From contig NZ_CP137891.1 of the NCBI RefSeq assembly GCF_033547075.1, positions 2,170,001-2,234,000 on the forward strand: 64,000 nt of DNA, in the 5' to 3' direction. Below, one piece after another: positions 53,635 through 62,156 of this stretch. The notes under the pieces are model-generated. The model was not told the DNA's origin. It did no database searches and was given only the letters and a program-made list of their open reading frames with translations. The position numbers and the translations under genes are program-made. Every line of letters begins with the position of its first letter. The first letter of the stretch is position 1. Source of the stretch: Flavobacterium ardleyense. Its GTDB lineage: Bacteria; Bacteroidota; Bacteroidia; Flavobacteriales; Flavobacteriaceae.

Positions 53635-54509
53635 AATACTGGTTCATTAAAAGTAATGAAAAGGTTTTTCCGATTGATAAAATGTGCAAGGTTCTAGAAG
53701 TAAGCTTTAGTAGCTACTATAGATGGAAGCGGTCTTCTGTTAGTAATAAAGTCATTAAGAAAGAACATTTAAAAGTAGTAATAAATGACACCTACTTTCA
53801 TTATAAGCAGCGCTATGGTAGTCCAAGGCTTTGTGTTGATCTACAGAAGAGAGGGATTGAAATATCACGAATTACAGTAGCTAAGTATATGAGAGAAATG
53901 GGGTTACGAAGTAAATTAAGTAAAAAATTCCGAATAACTACAGATTCCAACCATGATTATTTAATTGTAGAGAACCACTTAAATCGGCAGTTTAAACAAA
54001 CTGAACCTTCCAAAGCATGGGTATCTGATATTACCTATATACCTGTAAAAGAAGGGTTTCTTTATTTAACGACTATCTTAGATTTATATGATAGAAAACT
54101 GATAGGCTGGAGTTTAAGTGATGGCATGTCTACTGATCAAACAAGCTTACCAGCGTGGAGAATGGCTCTTAAAAACCGAAAAATAAGTAAAGGTCTTATC
54201 TTTCATTCTGATCGTGGTGTTCAATATGCCAATAAGAAATTTGCTAATACTCTTGAGTCCTATAAGGTCAAAAGGAGTATGAGCAGAAAAGGGAACTGCT
54301 GGGATAATGCAGTCGCTGAAAGCTTCTTTAAATCACTCAAATCAGAGCTGATTTACGGTAATAAGCTTATATCGAGAAAGGATATGGAGAAGGAAGTATT
54401 TGAGTACATAGAACTATGGTATAATAAAATGAGAAGGCATTCTTCTCTTAATTATCTAACAATTCAGGAGTTTAATAATTTAAAAATTAATAGCAAATAT
54501 GCGGCTTAA
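53631..54509 (+). CDS. IS3-family transposase OrfB
   Basis: A 292-residue integrase-type catalytic subunit. The DDE triad is visible: Asp in AWVSDITYIPV, Asp in IFHSDRGVQYAN, and Glu in NAVAESFFKSLKSE. A preceding HTH_21-like region has YKQRYGSPRLCVDLQKRG. Length and motifs are complete, without stops or frameshifts. Confidence 0.95.
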   Translation: MKYWFIKSNEKVFPIDKMCKVLEVSFSSYYRWKRSSVSNKVIKKEHLKVVINDTYFHYKQRYGSPRLCVDLQKRGIEISRITVAKYMREMGLRSKLSKKFRITTDSNHDYLIVENHLNRQFKQTEPSKAWVSDITYIPVKEGFLYLTTILDLYDRKLIGWSLSDGMSTDQTSLPAWRMALKNRKISKGLIFHSDRGVQYANKKFANTLESYKVKRSMSRKGNCWDNAVAESFFKSLKSELIYGNKLISRKDMEKEVFEYIELWYNKMRRHSSLNYLTIQEFNNLKINSKYAA

Positions 54510-54686
54510 CTAATACTGTCATTATTGTTTGCATATCCATCCATTTGGTTTTCTTTTAATCAAATATACAAAATTTTATATTTGACTGATATCCATCACT
54601 TGTTATTTATCCATACTTCACTTATCTGATTTAAGAGAAGTTAAGAGACCTATATCTACATTTCATATTGTTAATTGAATGCACTT

Positions 54687-54955
54687 TTAAAAATCTTGCT
54701 GCTCCTCAAAAATGGTTACACAAATCCCGATATGATCGCTTAACTTTTTGTCCAAATTAAAAATTTCAACTGCAGTTTTCTTCTCATTTAAAAATTCATT
54801 GCTAATTACAATATGATCAACATTCTCAGAAATTTCGCTAGTTAGGTTTTTCATTTATAATTTTTCAAAAGCTTCATTAAGTGTATTTCTAGCTTTATGA
54901 CTAGGATACGCATAGCCAGAAAAGGAAATATTTAGATCACCAATGATGAAATTTG
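54687..54955 (-). pseudogene. Remnant of an endonuclease/exonuclease/phosphatase-like gene, copy 1
   Basis: Minus-strand translation: FIIGDLNISFSGYAYPSHKA, RNTLNEAFEKL, then an in-frame TAA, then MKNLTSEISENVDHIVISNE and ending DKKLSDHIGICVTI. The GDLN and SDH motifs are those of the C-terminal half of the endonuclease/exonuclease/phosphatase superfamily. The N-terminal part is absent and an internal stop is present. A related remnant lies on the other side of the HEPN-like gene. Confidence 0.65.
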
Positions 54956-55014
54956 ATATTTAGAAATCAAATTTTTTCTAATCGTAAAGTTATATATGTA
55001 GAAAGTGTTATATT

Positions 55015-55875
55015 TTAGAATGGAGAATCAGCATCTGTTCGAAAACAGTTATTCTTGTATTTATTGTTAATGTACTCTATAAAACTATTTGTTAGTTCAA
55101 TGAGGTTTAAAATTTGCTGTTTTGAGGTTAATACTAGATTATCTTCTTTATCTATACCACTTCTATGCACAAAATCATGCCGCAACTTTATCTGTGAAAC
55201 CAACTTAGGTATTTCTTTAAAACTTCTCAAATCGTAGTTGTAAATATCAAATATTCTAATCATTTTAGGAATGTTGTGATATAGGAGATTATTTAGATCT
55301 TCCTTAATTTTATTATTAATCGACTTTCTCATCGAAATAATTTGATTAAGTGGAACCACTTCTTTCTTATATGGTTCGTAATTTTCAATAAAAGTATTAA
55401 TAGTATCCTCTGAATAAAAAACCGTATAGATTAAAATCTCGTTTAAGTAAGTTTCTACTGCGGTTACAACTCCAGAAAAAACTAAACGATTTAAGGACTG
55501 CTCTATAATAAATTCGCCAAATTCCTGGTCTATTAGCTGCTGAAATCTATTAATTTGTGAATAGTAAAATACTTTTGATTTATATGGAGAAGATTTTTCA
55601 TACAGTTCGAGATTGTCTTGATCAGAGTATTCTAAGAAATGTATTGTTTCTTCATCTCGCATTTCTGTTGAAAAAGTTTTTGAAGTACAGGAGGTCGTGT
55701 AATTCATCACACTTCCACACTCATAGCACATAACACTTTCTTCATTTATAATTGGTATGTCTGGATTATCAAATACTAAATCCAACTCAATTGAAGATTT
55801 ATATTTACACTTTCCGCATATAATTTCTAAATTTATCGCTCTATTTAAGACAACTGGAATTTGAATAATATTCAT
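55015..55875 (-). CDS. Zinc-ribbon protein with HEPN-like domain
   Basis: A 286-residue cytosolic protein of unrecognised exact family. Residues 15-60 hold two Cys pairs, Cys20-x2-Cys23 and Cys50-x2-Cys53, forming a zinc ribbon. Residues 120-270 are helical, with SGVVTAVETYLNEIL and, in the last third, KLRHDFVHRSGIDKED. The latter carries Arg232-x4-His237, the RNase motif of HEPN domains found in toxins and defence systems. Very AT-rich, as are its neighbours. It lies in an accessory region next to an IS, between two remnants of the same gene family. Role as an RNase or defence effector is inference from the motif and context. Confidence 0.7.
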   Translation of the reverse strand: MNIIQIPVVLNRAINLEIICGKCKYKSSIELDLVFDNPDIPIINEESVMCYECGSVMNYTTSCTSKTFSTEMRDEETIHFLEYSDQDNLELYEKSSPYKSKVFYYSQINRFQQLIDQEFGEFIIEQSLNRLVFSGVVTAVETYLNEILIYTVFYSEDTINTFIENYEPYKKEVVPLNQIISMRKSINNKIKEDLNNLLYHNIPKMIRIFDIYNYDLRSFKEIPKLVSQIKLRHDFVHRSGIDKEDNLVLTSKQQILNLIELTNSFIEYINNKYKNNCFRTDADSPF

Positions 55876-55934
55876 TAAGTTCTTTTCAAGTTATAGCTTT
55901 GCTGTTGTAGACATTCAAATGTATCAATTTAAAA

Positions 55935-56200
55935 AGTTATTTTAAAGAAATCGTACTACAAATCCCAATTTGTTTACTTTGATTTTTATTTTATTTAAAC
56001 TCCTAATTTCCGTTTTCTTCCCTCTTAATAAATCTTTATAAAGTTCAATATGGTCCAAATTTTCGACAATCTTAACAATCATGTCTAGCATTTCTAATTT
56101 TGTGAAAGGTGCATTCAAGGCATTTGGAACTTTATGACTTGGTTACGTATAACTATAAAAGAAATCAATGTGAAGATTTCCGCGATCTGATCAAAATGAC
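55935..56200 (-). pseudogene. Remnant of an endonuclease/exonuclease/phosphatase-like gene, copy 2
   Basis: Minus-strand translation: GNLHIDFFYSYT, a stop, PSHKVPNALNAPFTKLEML, VENLDHIELYKDLLRGKKTE, and ending KLGFVVRFL. It aligns with copy 1 (PSHKARNTLNEAFEKL, VDHIVISNEFLNEKK) but is more decayed. Confidence 0.6.
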
Positions 56201-56250
56201 GGCCCGAATTTAGTCTAATAAAGTTGCGCCTAAAAAAAATCTTAAAAAAT

Positions 56251-56295
56251 AAAAGAGACCACAATTTTCCTTTCAAAAAACTGTAATCTCTTTAT
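56251..56295 (-). terminator. Terminator of the PLP enzyme gene
   Basis: On the minus strand AAAGAGATTACAGTTTT pairs imperfectly with AAAATTGTGGTCTCTTT around a short loop, followed by T-rich sequence. Confidence 0.65.
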
Positions 56296-56313
56296 ATATT
56301 TAATTGCGAATAT

Positions 56314-58158
56314 TTACATACTTTTCACAAAATCCAAGAAGACTTTTTTGTGCAATTCTAAATCTAAATCTGGCGAGAGTGATGCGCGAACGATATAATC
56401 TTTGTCGCCTTCCTTGGTGGTTCCTTGTGTGGATGTTGCGGGAATAGTCCAGTAACAACCTTTTAATTGGCCATAACTAACGCAAAATTTGCTCTCATTT
56501 GGAATTTCGCTAATCATTAAATTGATTAATTTGAGATTCAACTCACGCTTATGAGCTTCTTTCTCTTCGGGCGTATTCCCTTTTGTAGGAAGGTCTAACG
56601 AGAAAACCGAAGGTGTAAAATCGTGATTGGCAAGTTCGTCGGACACAAAATTAATTTTGGCAGCCGGTAAAACTTCGTGAATGAAATTCACAAATTCGCG
56701 GGTATTTCTGTAAGCATTTTTAATACGCTGATTCATCGACGGCAATTGCTTGGCCAAAATCGAATATTGAAGATCAGTAGCCTCGTTGTCGCAAAGATTG
56801 AGATGAAGCTCGATTTTGCCCATCAAATCATTGGTTTTTGCATTTCCAACTACGTATCCTGCAGTACATTTCCCGCCGCTTGGAAACTTGGATCCGCTGG
56901 CATACGAAATAGCTCGAACGGTTGAAAGAATTTCGCCTTCGCCCAGAAAATGAACGTTTGGACAGAAAGTCTGGTCTAAAATAAATATTGAATCAACAGC
57001 GTCCTCGCCATTGGCAGTTTTGCGTTTTTTGCTCAAAACAGCTTTCAGATCTTCAAGATTCGGAACTTCGACACGTGGATTGGTCGGAATTTCGGCGATA
57101 ATATATGGAACTGCATCGTCGTGGGCAATTTTCTCCAGAATACTGTCGATACTGCGCACCATTTCGTTGTCGCCATCGACTGGTAAATCTACAACTTCAA
57201 CATTTTCAAGGCAATCTGCCACGCGTCGCGCTTGGTCGTTTGTCCCGCCGTAGCAGTTTGGGGGGACGATAAATTTGATCGCTTTTTCAGGATGATTCTG
57301 AATCGCATCGTGTACAGCGCCAATCATAATCGCGTATTGCATCGAAAGGCCGCTAGAGGCAACTAATGCTTTGCTAGTAGTTCCAGTAATTTTATTAAGT
57401 AAATCTTTGACGCTCTTTTTGTCCGCTTTAAGATTACTTTCTAGTGTTGGCAAAGTTGAATTTTCGGTGAGCATTTTCAGCGCAGTCAAAGTATCTGCCG
57501 GGGTCATCGCAATGGTTTCGCGACGTCTAAAATGCTGAATATCTGAAATATATTTTTCGTTCTCTTTTCCATTTATCAGCAGAATACTTCCAAGCGTTGG
57601 AAGAATACTCACTAGAAAGTCAATATTGGAATTCAGTTGATAATTACCAACTGTCTCATCTTGGTGAATGAAGATCGTGCTTCCATCAAAAGCTGCAATA
57701 TCTTCTTGGTTATCAATTTTATTTAAATCGAATTTGAATCCGTAGACTTTCTTAATAATTTCAGCATCAAAGAAGTCTGGAAGTTTGTCGGTATAAAGAA
57801 TCTGAGTGTTTTTATTTTCTAATAAATTCGTACGTAAAACCGCCAAAATAGGAGTAGTCTGCGAAGAGAAAATAATGATGTTATCGGGGTTTAAATTCTG
57901 CAATTTGGCAATTCCCCATTCGAGAATACAAGAAAGTGGATGTCCTAATCTAATATAGTCGTAAGCGGTTGGAAGTGCTGCTAATGCTGAAGTCTCGAAA
58001 TTATTTATTTCAAAAAGACTCTGAAATTTCTGTAAGAATTCAGTTTTTGCCAACTCTTCATCGTAAATATCTAGTCGATGTGTGGTTAGTTTTAGCCAAT
58101 CGCTTGGCATATTTTGAAGGACATTTTTTATATAAGGAAGTAGATTATTTTCTTTCAT
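56314..58158 (-). CDS. PLP-dependent Cys/Met-metabolism-like enzyme
   Basis: A 614-residue protein. The C-terminal two thirds (about 250-610) show the fold-type I Cys/Met metabolism family (cystathionine gamma-synthase/lyase-like). Landmarks: ASSGLSMQYAIMIGAVHD, IIAEIPTNPRVEVPNLEDL, the Asp in FILDQTFCPNVHFL that pairs with the PLP ring, and the Schiff-base Lys in SYASGSKFPSGGKCTAGYVVG. Residues 1-250 are an extra region not present in the classical enzymes of about 400 residues. Sulfur-amino-acid chemistry is likely; the reaction cannot be fixed. A purine-rich tract lies just upstream of the start. Confidence 0.87.
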   Translation of the reverse strand: MKENNLLPYIKNVLQNMPSDWLKLTTHRLDIYDEELAKTEFLQKFQSLFEINNFETSALAALPTAYDYIRLGHPLSCILEWGIAKLQNLNPDNIIIFSSQTTPILAVLRTNLLENKNTQILYTDKLPDFFDAEIIKKVYGFKFDLNKIDNQEDIAAFDGSTIFIHQDETVGNYQLNSNIDFLVSILPTLGSILLINGKENEKYISDIQHFRRRETIAMTPADTLTALKMLTENSTLPTLESNLKADKKSVKDLLNKITGTTSKALVASSGLSMQYAIMIGAVHDAIQNHPEKAIKFIVPPNCYGGTNDQARRVADCLENVEVVDLPVDGDNEMVRSIDSILEKIAHDDAVPYIIAEIPTNPRVEVPNLEDLKAVLSKKRKTANGEDAVDSIFILDQTFCPNVHFLGEGEILSTVRAISYASGSKFPSGGKCTAGYVVGNAKTNDLMGKIELHLNLCDNEATDLQYSILAKQLPSMNQRIKNAYRNTREFVNFIHEVLPAAKINFVSDELANHDFTPSVFSLDLPTKGNTPEEKEAHKRELNLKLINLMISEIPNESKFCVSYGQLKGCYWTIPATSTQGTTKEGDKDYIVRASLSPDLDLELHKKVFLDFVKSM

Positions 58159-58185
58159 AATTTGCTAGGTAATTGAGGTGGCAAA

Positions 58186-58468
58186 GGTAGGGAAAAATGG
58201 AATAAGATAGGAAGGGAGGAAGATAGGAAGGGAGAATGATAAGAAGATAGGAAGGAAGGAAGATAGGAAGACAGGAAGGGAGGAAGATAGGAAGACGGGA
58301 AGATAGGAAGATAGGAAGAGAGAATGATAAGAAGATAGGAAGATAGGAAGAGAGAATGATAAGAAGATAGGAAGGGAGGAAGGGAGGAAGATAGGAGGAG
58401 AAGAAGATAGGAAAATATGAGAAGAGAGATAGAATGATAAGAGGATAGGATGATAAGAAGATAGGTAA
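58186..58468. repeat. Purine-rich low-complexity tract
   Basis: About 280 bases on the plus strand made almost only of GATAGGAAGGGAGGA-like and AGAATGATAAGAAGATAGG-like units, with no C residues apart from a few isolated ones. It starts about 30 bases upstream of the PLP enzyme ATG. A minus-strand 121-codon frame across it (Ser/Leu/Pro/Phe repeats) is an artefact of the composition. The following 370 bases contain no gene. Confidence 0.9.
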
Positions 58469-58786
58469 TGAGTGCTCAGTGTTTGATGTATATAACTTAA
58501 TTCTTCGATTATAGAAACTCTAAAATACAACTTATCAATGCGACGTGCTTTGGCCGATTTTAGTCAAGACAATGAGAAATTTGAGAGAAAATGCGCTCGT
58601 GTTGTATGGTTTATGCTACTAATTTCGCTTTCCAATTCGGAAGTGTAAATTATAATATCGACCATTTAAAATTCGAAAATTTCCACTATAAACTTATCAA
58701 TACGATTGAGCTTCAACTGATTTTTTGAAATATAAAAAAACAAATTCGTCAAATTATTTACTGTGTAAACGCCAGTGTGCTACCTA

Positions 58787-58826
58787 CCTCTCCTCGGTTG
58801 CTGAGCTTGTCGAAGTATTGGAGAGG
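58787..58826. repeat. Hairpin with a TTGCTGAGCTTGTCGAAGTA repeat
   Basis: CCTCTCC (58787-58793) pairs with GGAGAGG (58820-58826), enclosing a copy of the widespread TTGCTGAGCTTGTCGAAGTA motif. The inverse motif overlaps the end of the helicase gene at 63449-63470. It lies at the 3' end of the DUF2262 gene and could act as a terminator or a REP-like element. Confidence 0.65.
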
Positions 58827-58840
58827 GCGGGGGGAGGATC

Positions 58841-59803
58841 CTATCCCACCAAATTCACCCCGGCATATTTCCCATCTTTATCCACACTTATCTGTATCTG
58901 ATGACCCCAAAAAATATCATCGTCGTGACAGTAAATTTGTGAAGAAAAGTTATCATTAAAAATAATGGTGTCTATTGACACTCTTTTTCGAAAATTTTCG
59001 GGAGTAATTTCCGTTTCAGTTTCTTTTGTAATCTCATTTACTTCGAGCCACGTGTCATTTTTTAATTTTACCATTTCATCTTCAATAGCCGATAACATGT
59101 TTTTATAAAAAGCATTTTCTATTTGATGATCAACAAATGCCATCAAATAATTTAACTTCTCTGCAGTTGTGTTGTAAACATTTACATCAAATGCAATTTC
59201 ATCAGATGTAAATATTCCTTCGTACCATTCAAAGTCCTCATTGTAAATTAACGGGCCAATTGAGGGAATTGTAAGTAAAAGATTTTTGACCTCTGACTTA
59301 CTATCTTCGTTGTCTTGATATTTTTTGTTTGATAATGACGAAAATGCATCGTCAAGGTCACGATCAGTAAAAGAATTAAAAAATTGCAGTTTATCTAGAA
59401 CTTCAGCTATATTGGTTGTTATAGGCTCTGCATCTTCCCTGAAAATTTCAATTTGGTTGTCAAGAATTTTTAATCCTACATATTTATTATTTTTGGGTAA
59501 GATGATATTATTCTGAGAATTCCCTTGATCTGATACCCTAGTGATGGTTACGCCATATTGAAAATTCTCTCCTGCCGGTGGACAGTTGCGTACTGTTTGT
59601 TTTCCATCTAAATTTTGCGAATCAAATTTTCTTAAGGTCAATAAAACAGAGTTTGTCGTATTTACAGCTACTAGAGGAGCGAATTCGTTAAGGTACTCAT
59701 TAAGATTACTTGGATTACCGTTTCGAGCTTGCTCTAACATCTCCATTAAATTATAATTCCAAGTTTTTTCTATTTTTTCAGGAAGAAGGTTTTGAGAATT
59801 CAT
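58841..59803 (-). CDS. DUF2262-domain protein
   Basis: A 320-residue cytosolic protein. The C-terminal part (about 190-320) matches DUF2262, with FEWYEGIFTSDEIAFDVNVY, a NDTWLEVNEITKETETEITP segment and a closing YCHDDDIFWGHQIQISVDKDG. The N-terminal part (1-170) is unassigned, with acidic and Asn-rich stretches. Such proteins occur in polymorphic-toxin immunity and accessory loci, but function is unknown here. No partner gene is adjacent. Confidence 0.78.
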   Translation of the reverse strand: MNSQNLLPEKIEKTWNYNLMEMLEQARNGNPSNLNEYLNEFAPLVAVNTTNSVLLTLRKFDSQNLDGKQTVRNCPPAGENFQYGVTITRVSDQGNSQNNIILPKNNKYVGLKILDNQIEIFREDAEPITTNIAEVLDKLQFFNSFTDRDLDDAFSSLSNKKYQDNEDSKSEVKNLLLTIPSIGPLIYNEDFEWYEGIFTSDEIAFDVNVYNTTAEKLNYLMAFVDHQIENAFYKNMLSAIEDEMVKLKNDTWLEVNEITKETETEITPENFRKRVSIDTIIFNDNFSSQIYCHDDDIFWGHQIQISVDKDGKYAGVNLVG

Positions 59804-60125
59804 GAGAAAGGAATTTTAAATTTCAAGTTTAAATTAGTAATAAGGAAGCAGAAAATACGCGTCTGTCGAATAATTTAAGTTTTGTTTATTATAATTTAAA
59901 TTCTGCCTTTAGCACGAAATCAAAAAAATTGGTAAAAAAGTTGTTTATCTATTTTCTGATTTAACTATTGGGAATTCATCTGCTGCTTTACTATAAATGG
60001 CACTTGCAGTTGCAGGATCCGAAAAGCTGCATTCAAAATTTAACCGTAATTTAAATTACTGTGTGATGGTTTTTTAAAACTTCGCAACGTTCTGAAACAC
60101 TTTAGTTGCTATTGGAGACGTCTCC

Positions 60126-60288
60126 CCGCGCAAGGGGTGGGAGCGGCATCCTTTGCTGCCAACTAAAAATTTGAAATTTGAAAACAATTGCTGTGGCAGC
60201 AAAGATACAGTGGACGACCCGACCTTCGCCAAACGAAAATTTCAACGGTAGCAACATTCGTTGTGGCGAAGGATGCGCCCAAAAAAAA
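60126..60288 (+). repeat. Dispersed structured element (copy G)
   Basis: GGGAGCGGCATCC, stem TTTGCTGCC / GGCAGCAAA, core GATACAGTGGACGACCCGAC, second stem CCTTCGCCA / TGGCGAAGG, then ATGCGCCCAAAAAAAA. The second stem differs wholly from those of copies B and C but remains complementary. The rest of the 505-base gap (59804-60125) shows no gene. Confidence 0.93.
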
Positions 60289-60308
60289 GCGGAAAACGTA
60301 AAAATTCT

Positions 60309-61337
60309 TTAATTATTGATAAATTTTATCGCTTCTTGAATATTCTTGTCATGCATCAAATCTTCAAAATTATCTTGCTTTACCACGGTGACATCCGGAA
60401 TCATCTGCTCATAAAATTTTCCATTTCGATCACAGTCATAGCCAACAGTTAAAGTCATATATGCGCTGAAAGCTAAATCGGCAATTCGATTGGTAGTAGT
60501 TTTTCCAAAAGTTTTATCGCCAATAAAAATGGTATTTTCGCGACCTTTAAAAGACATAGCAGTGACTTCGCCCGAACTAGCTGTGACCATATTCGTGATA
60601 ACTGTGACTTTTACTTTATCCATAAGTGCTCCTTTTGGATTAATATAGTGCGTTGTTTTGCCATTTTCTTGATACTTTCCTTTTGATAATTTGACCGTAA
60701 GAACTTGTTGTTTATCAATGTCAAGGGCGCCCCAAACATCATTGTCGCCAAGAAAATCATAAAGCGCCAAAATCATTGGCATGCAGTCGCCGCCCGTATT
60801 AAATCTCAAATCAATGATCCATCCTTTTAAGTTTGTTGAAGTCTTAATTGCATTAATCGCATCATACATCGGCTGTGATTGCTTGTGAATATTCTTTTTG
60901 CTTCGATCTTCAAAAGTCATTCCCGGCATTAAAATATAGCCATATTTATTGTCTAAAACCTTTATTTCAAATTTTGGATTGCTTGCAAATTTCTTTTGCC
61001 ATTCCGCGCTGAAATCTTTTGCTTTTGGTCCTGAAAAATTTCCAGCATAATTAGAATTATTATAATATACTCTCGAATGATCTGCTTTCGCAAAATCAAA
61101 GATGGTTGAAACTTCCTTCAAAGAAGTCTGAAAGTCATTATGTTCCCTGATATTTTGATTTACTTCTGACTTGATTTTGGGCCAATCTACTTTGTCTTTA
61201 TATAGATAGCCGCTTTCCATAACCGAAAATAGTTTGTTGTAGAAAATATGAATACTATCTTGAGAAGTTTTCGCTTTTTGAGCATTTAAAGTAGAAGTAA
61301 AGCACAGAATACAGAGGATTGACAGGATTTTATACAT
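60309..61337 (-). CDS. S41-family peptidase
   Basis: A 342-residue exported protease (signal peptide ending TLNAQ). The tail-specific protease core is seen: GWIIDLRFNTGGDCMP, then ITNMVTASSGEVTAMSF with the nucleophile Ser, and IGDKTFGKTTTNR with the general-base Lys. No PDZ domain is evident, so it belongs to the shorter S41 group. It probably acts on periplasmic or surface proteins. Single gene. Confidence 0.9.
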   Translation of the reverse strand: MYKILSILCILCFTSTLNAQKAKTSQDSIHIFYNKLFSVMESGYLYKDKVDWPKIKSEVNQNIREHNDFQTSLKEVSTIFDFAKADHSRVYYNNSNYAGNFSGPKAKDFSAEWQKKFASNPKFEIKVLDNKYGYILMPGMTFEDRSKKNIHKQSQPMYDAINAIKTSTNLKGWIIDLRFNTGGDCMPMILALYDFLGDNDVWGALDIDKQQVLTVKLSKGKYQENGKTTHYINPKGALMDKVKVTVITNMVTASSGEVTAMSFKGRENTIFIGDKTFGKTTTNRIADLAFSAYMTLTVGYDCDRNGKFYEQMIPDVTVVKQDNFEDLMHDKNIQEAIKFINN

Positions 61338-61390
61338 AGAAGATTTTAAAATTTGTATATTTTGAAGATAGAAATATAGTGGCAGTATGC

Positions 61391-62005
61391 TTATTCCTTT
61401 AGAAATTTCTTTATAATTTTCCCTTGCGTAGAAAACACCTCAATAATATACAGTCCTTTCGAAAGTTTTTCAACATCAACTTCTCTAGAATTACTCGTTT
61501 GTATAGTAATTACTTTCCCAGAAATATCCGAAATTATTACCTTTTCGATTTGCAGTTCGGTTTCTAAAGTCAAAATATTATTGGCCGGATTCGGGTAAAG
61601 GGAAAGATTTAGGTTTGAATACGTACTAAAGTTATTTACCGACAATGAATTAATAAAATCGAAAATTAACTCAGGACATGCAGGAGATGCTACCATTGTC
61701 CAATCACTGATTCCGTTTTCGATGCAAATAGAGCGAACGAAAAACACAATGCATCCGGGTGGTAAACCTGTAATAACGTATGGCCTACTAACGGTAACAC
61801 TTATCGGAACTGCGGGAGCCTCATCTCCAATTTGGTAATTTGGAATAGCTCCAATTTCCCACGCAATGGCAGTACCATTTTCAGTCCAATCTAATGTAAC
61901 TGTATTGTTACTATATTCTATAATAGAGAAATTTGTTGGAGCTAGACACTGTGCATTCGCAGTAAGAAAGCTTGAACAAAAAACTAAAAGTAGAAGTTTT
62001 TTCAT
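61391..62005 (-). CDS. Secreted protein with T9SS type A sorting domain
   Basis: The frame is open from 62128, but the ATG at 62005 begins the signal peptide MKKLLLLVFCSSFLTANAQ, giving 204 residues. The first part resembles a fibronectin type III domain (APTNFSIIEYSNNTVTLDW to WMV-like WTMVASPACPE). The C-terminal 75 residues are a type A T9SS sorting domain: NLSLYPNPANNILTLE, VIISDISGKVI, LSKGLYIIEVF and the Lys-rich end. It is therefore exported across the outer membrane by the type IX system. Confidence 0.9.
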   Translation of the reverse strand: MKKLLLLVFCSSFLTANAQCLAPTNFSIIEYSNNTVTLDWTENGTAIAWEIGAIPNYQIGDEAPAVPISVTVSRPYVITGLPPGCIVFFVRSICIENGISDWTMVASPACPELIFDFINSLSVNNFSTYSNLNLSLYPNPANNILTLETELQIEKVIISDISGKVITIQTSNSREVDVEKLSKGLYIIEVFSTQGKIIKKFLKE

Positions 62006-62135
62006 AGTTAGGAATATTGTAAAATAAAGGAAAATAATTTTACTTGCTAAAATATTAAAAAAGACTTCACTTTTACAATTAGTTACAAAATTCTCTAAAT
62101 ATCCCCTCAAATCAATTCTTCCCCACAAAATCAGC

Positions 62136-62143
62136 TATCTTTG
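62136..62143 (+). promoter_or_regulatory. -7 element of the helicase gene
   Basis: TATCTTTG, an exact TAnnTTTG match 13 bases before the ATG. Confidence 0.55.
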
Positions 62144-62156
62144 CAAAAAAATTATT

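Larger units (their letters stand above)
53296..54521 (+). mobile_element. IS3-family insertion sequence
   Basis: A 1226-bp element bounded by imperfect terminal inverted repeats: left TGACAGTAGAAGTTAAGC and right, read inward, TGACAGTATTAGTTAAGC (16 of 18 match). It encodes OrfA and OrfB. No target-site duplication was found next to the ends (TTTAGC on the left, TTATTG on the right). Both genes look intact, so the element may still be active. Confidence 0.88.

Noticed and set aside
58186..58468. CRISPR array
   Set aside because: Units are overlapping low-complexity purine repeats without unique spacers of constant length.
58165..58530. 121-codon minus-strand Ser/Leu/Phe/Pro-repeat ORF
   Set aside because: Artefact of the purine-rich tract; length depends only on absence of stops in the repeat unit.
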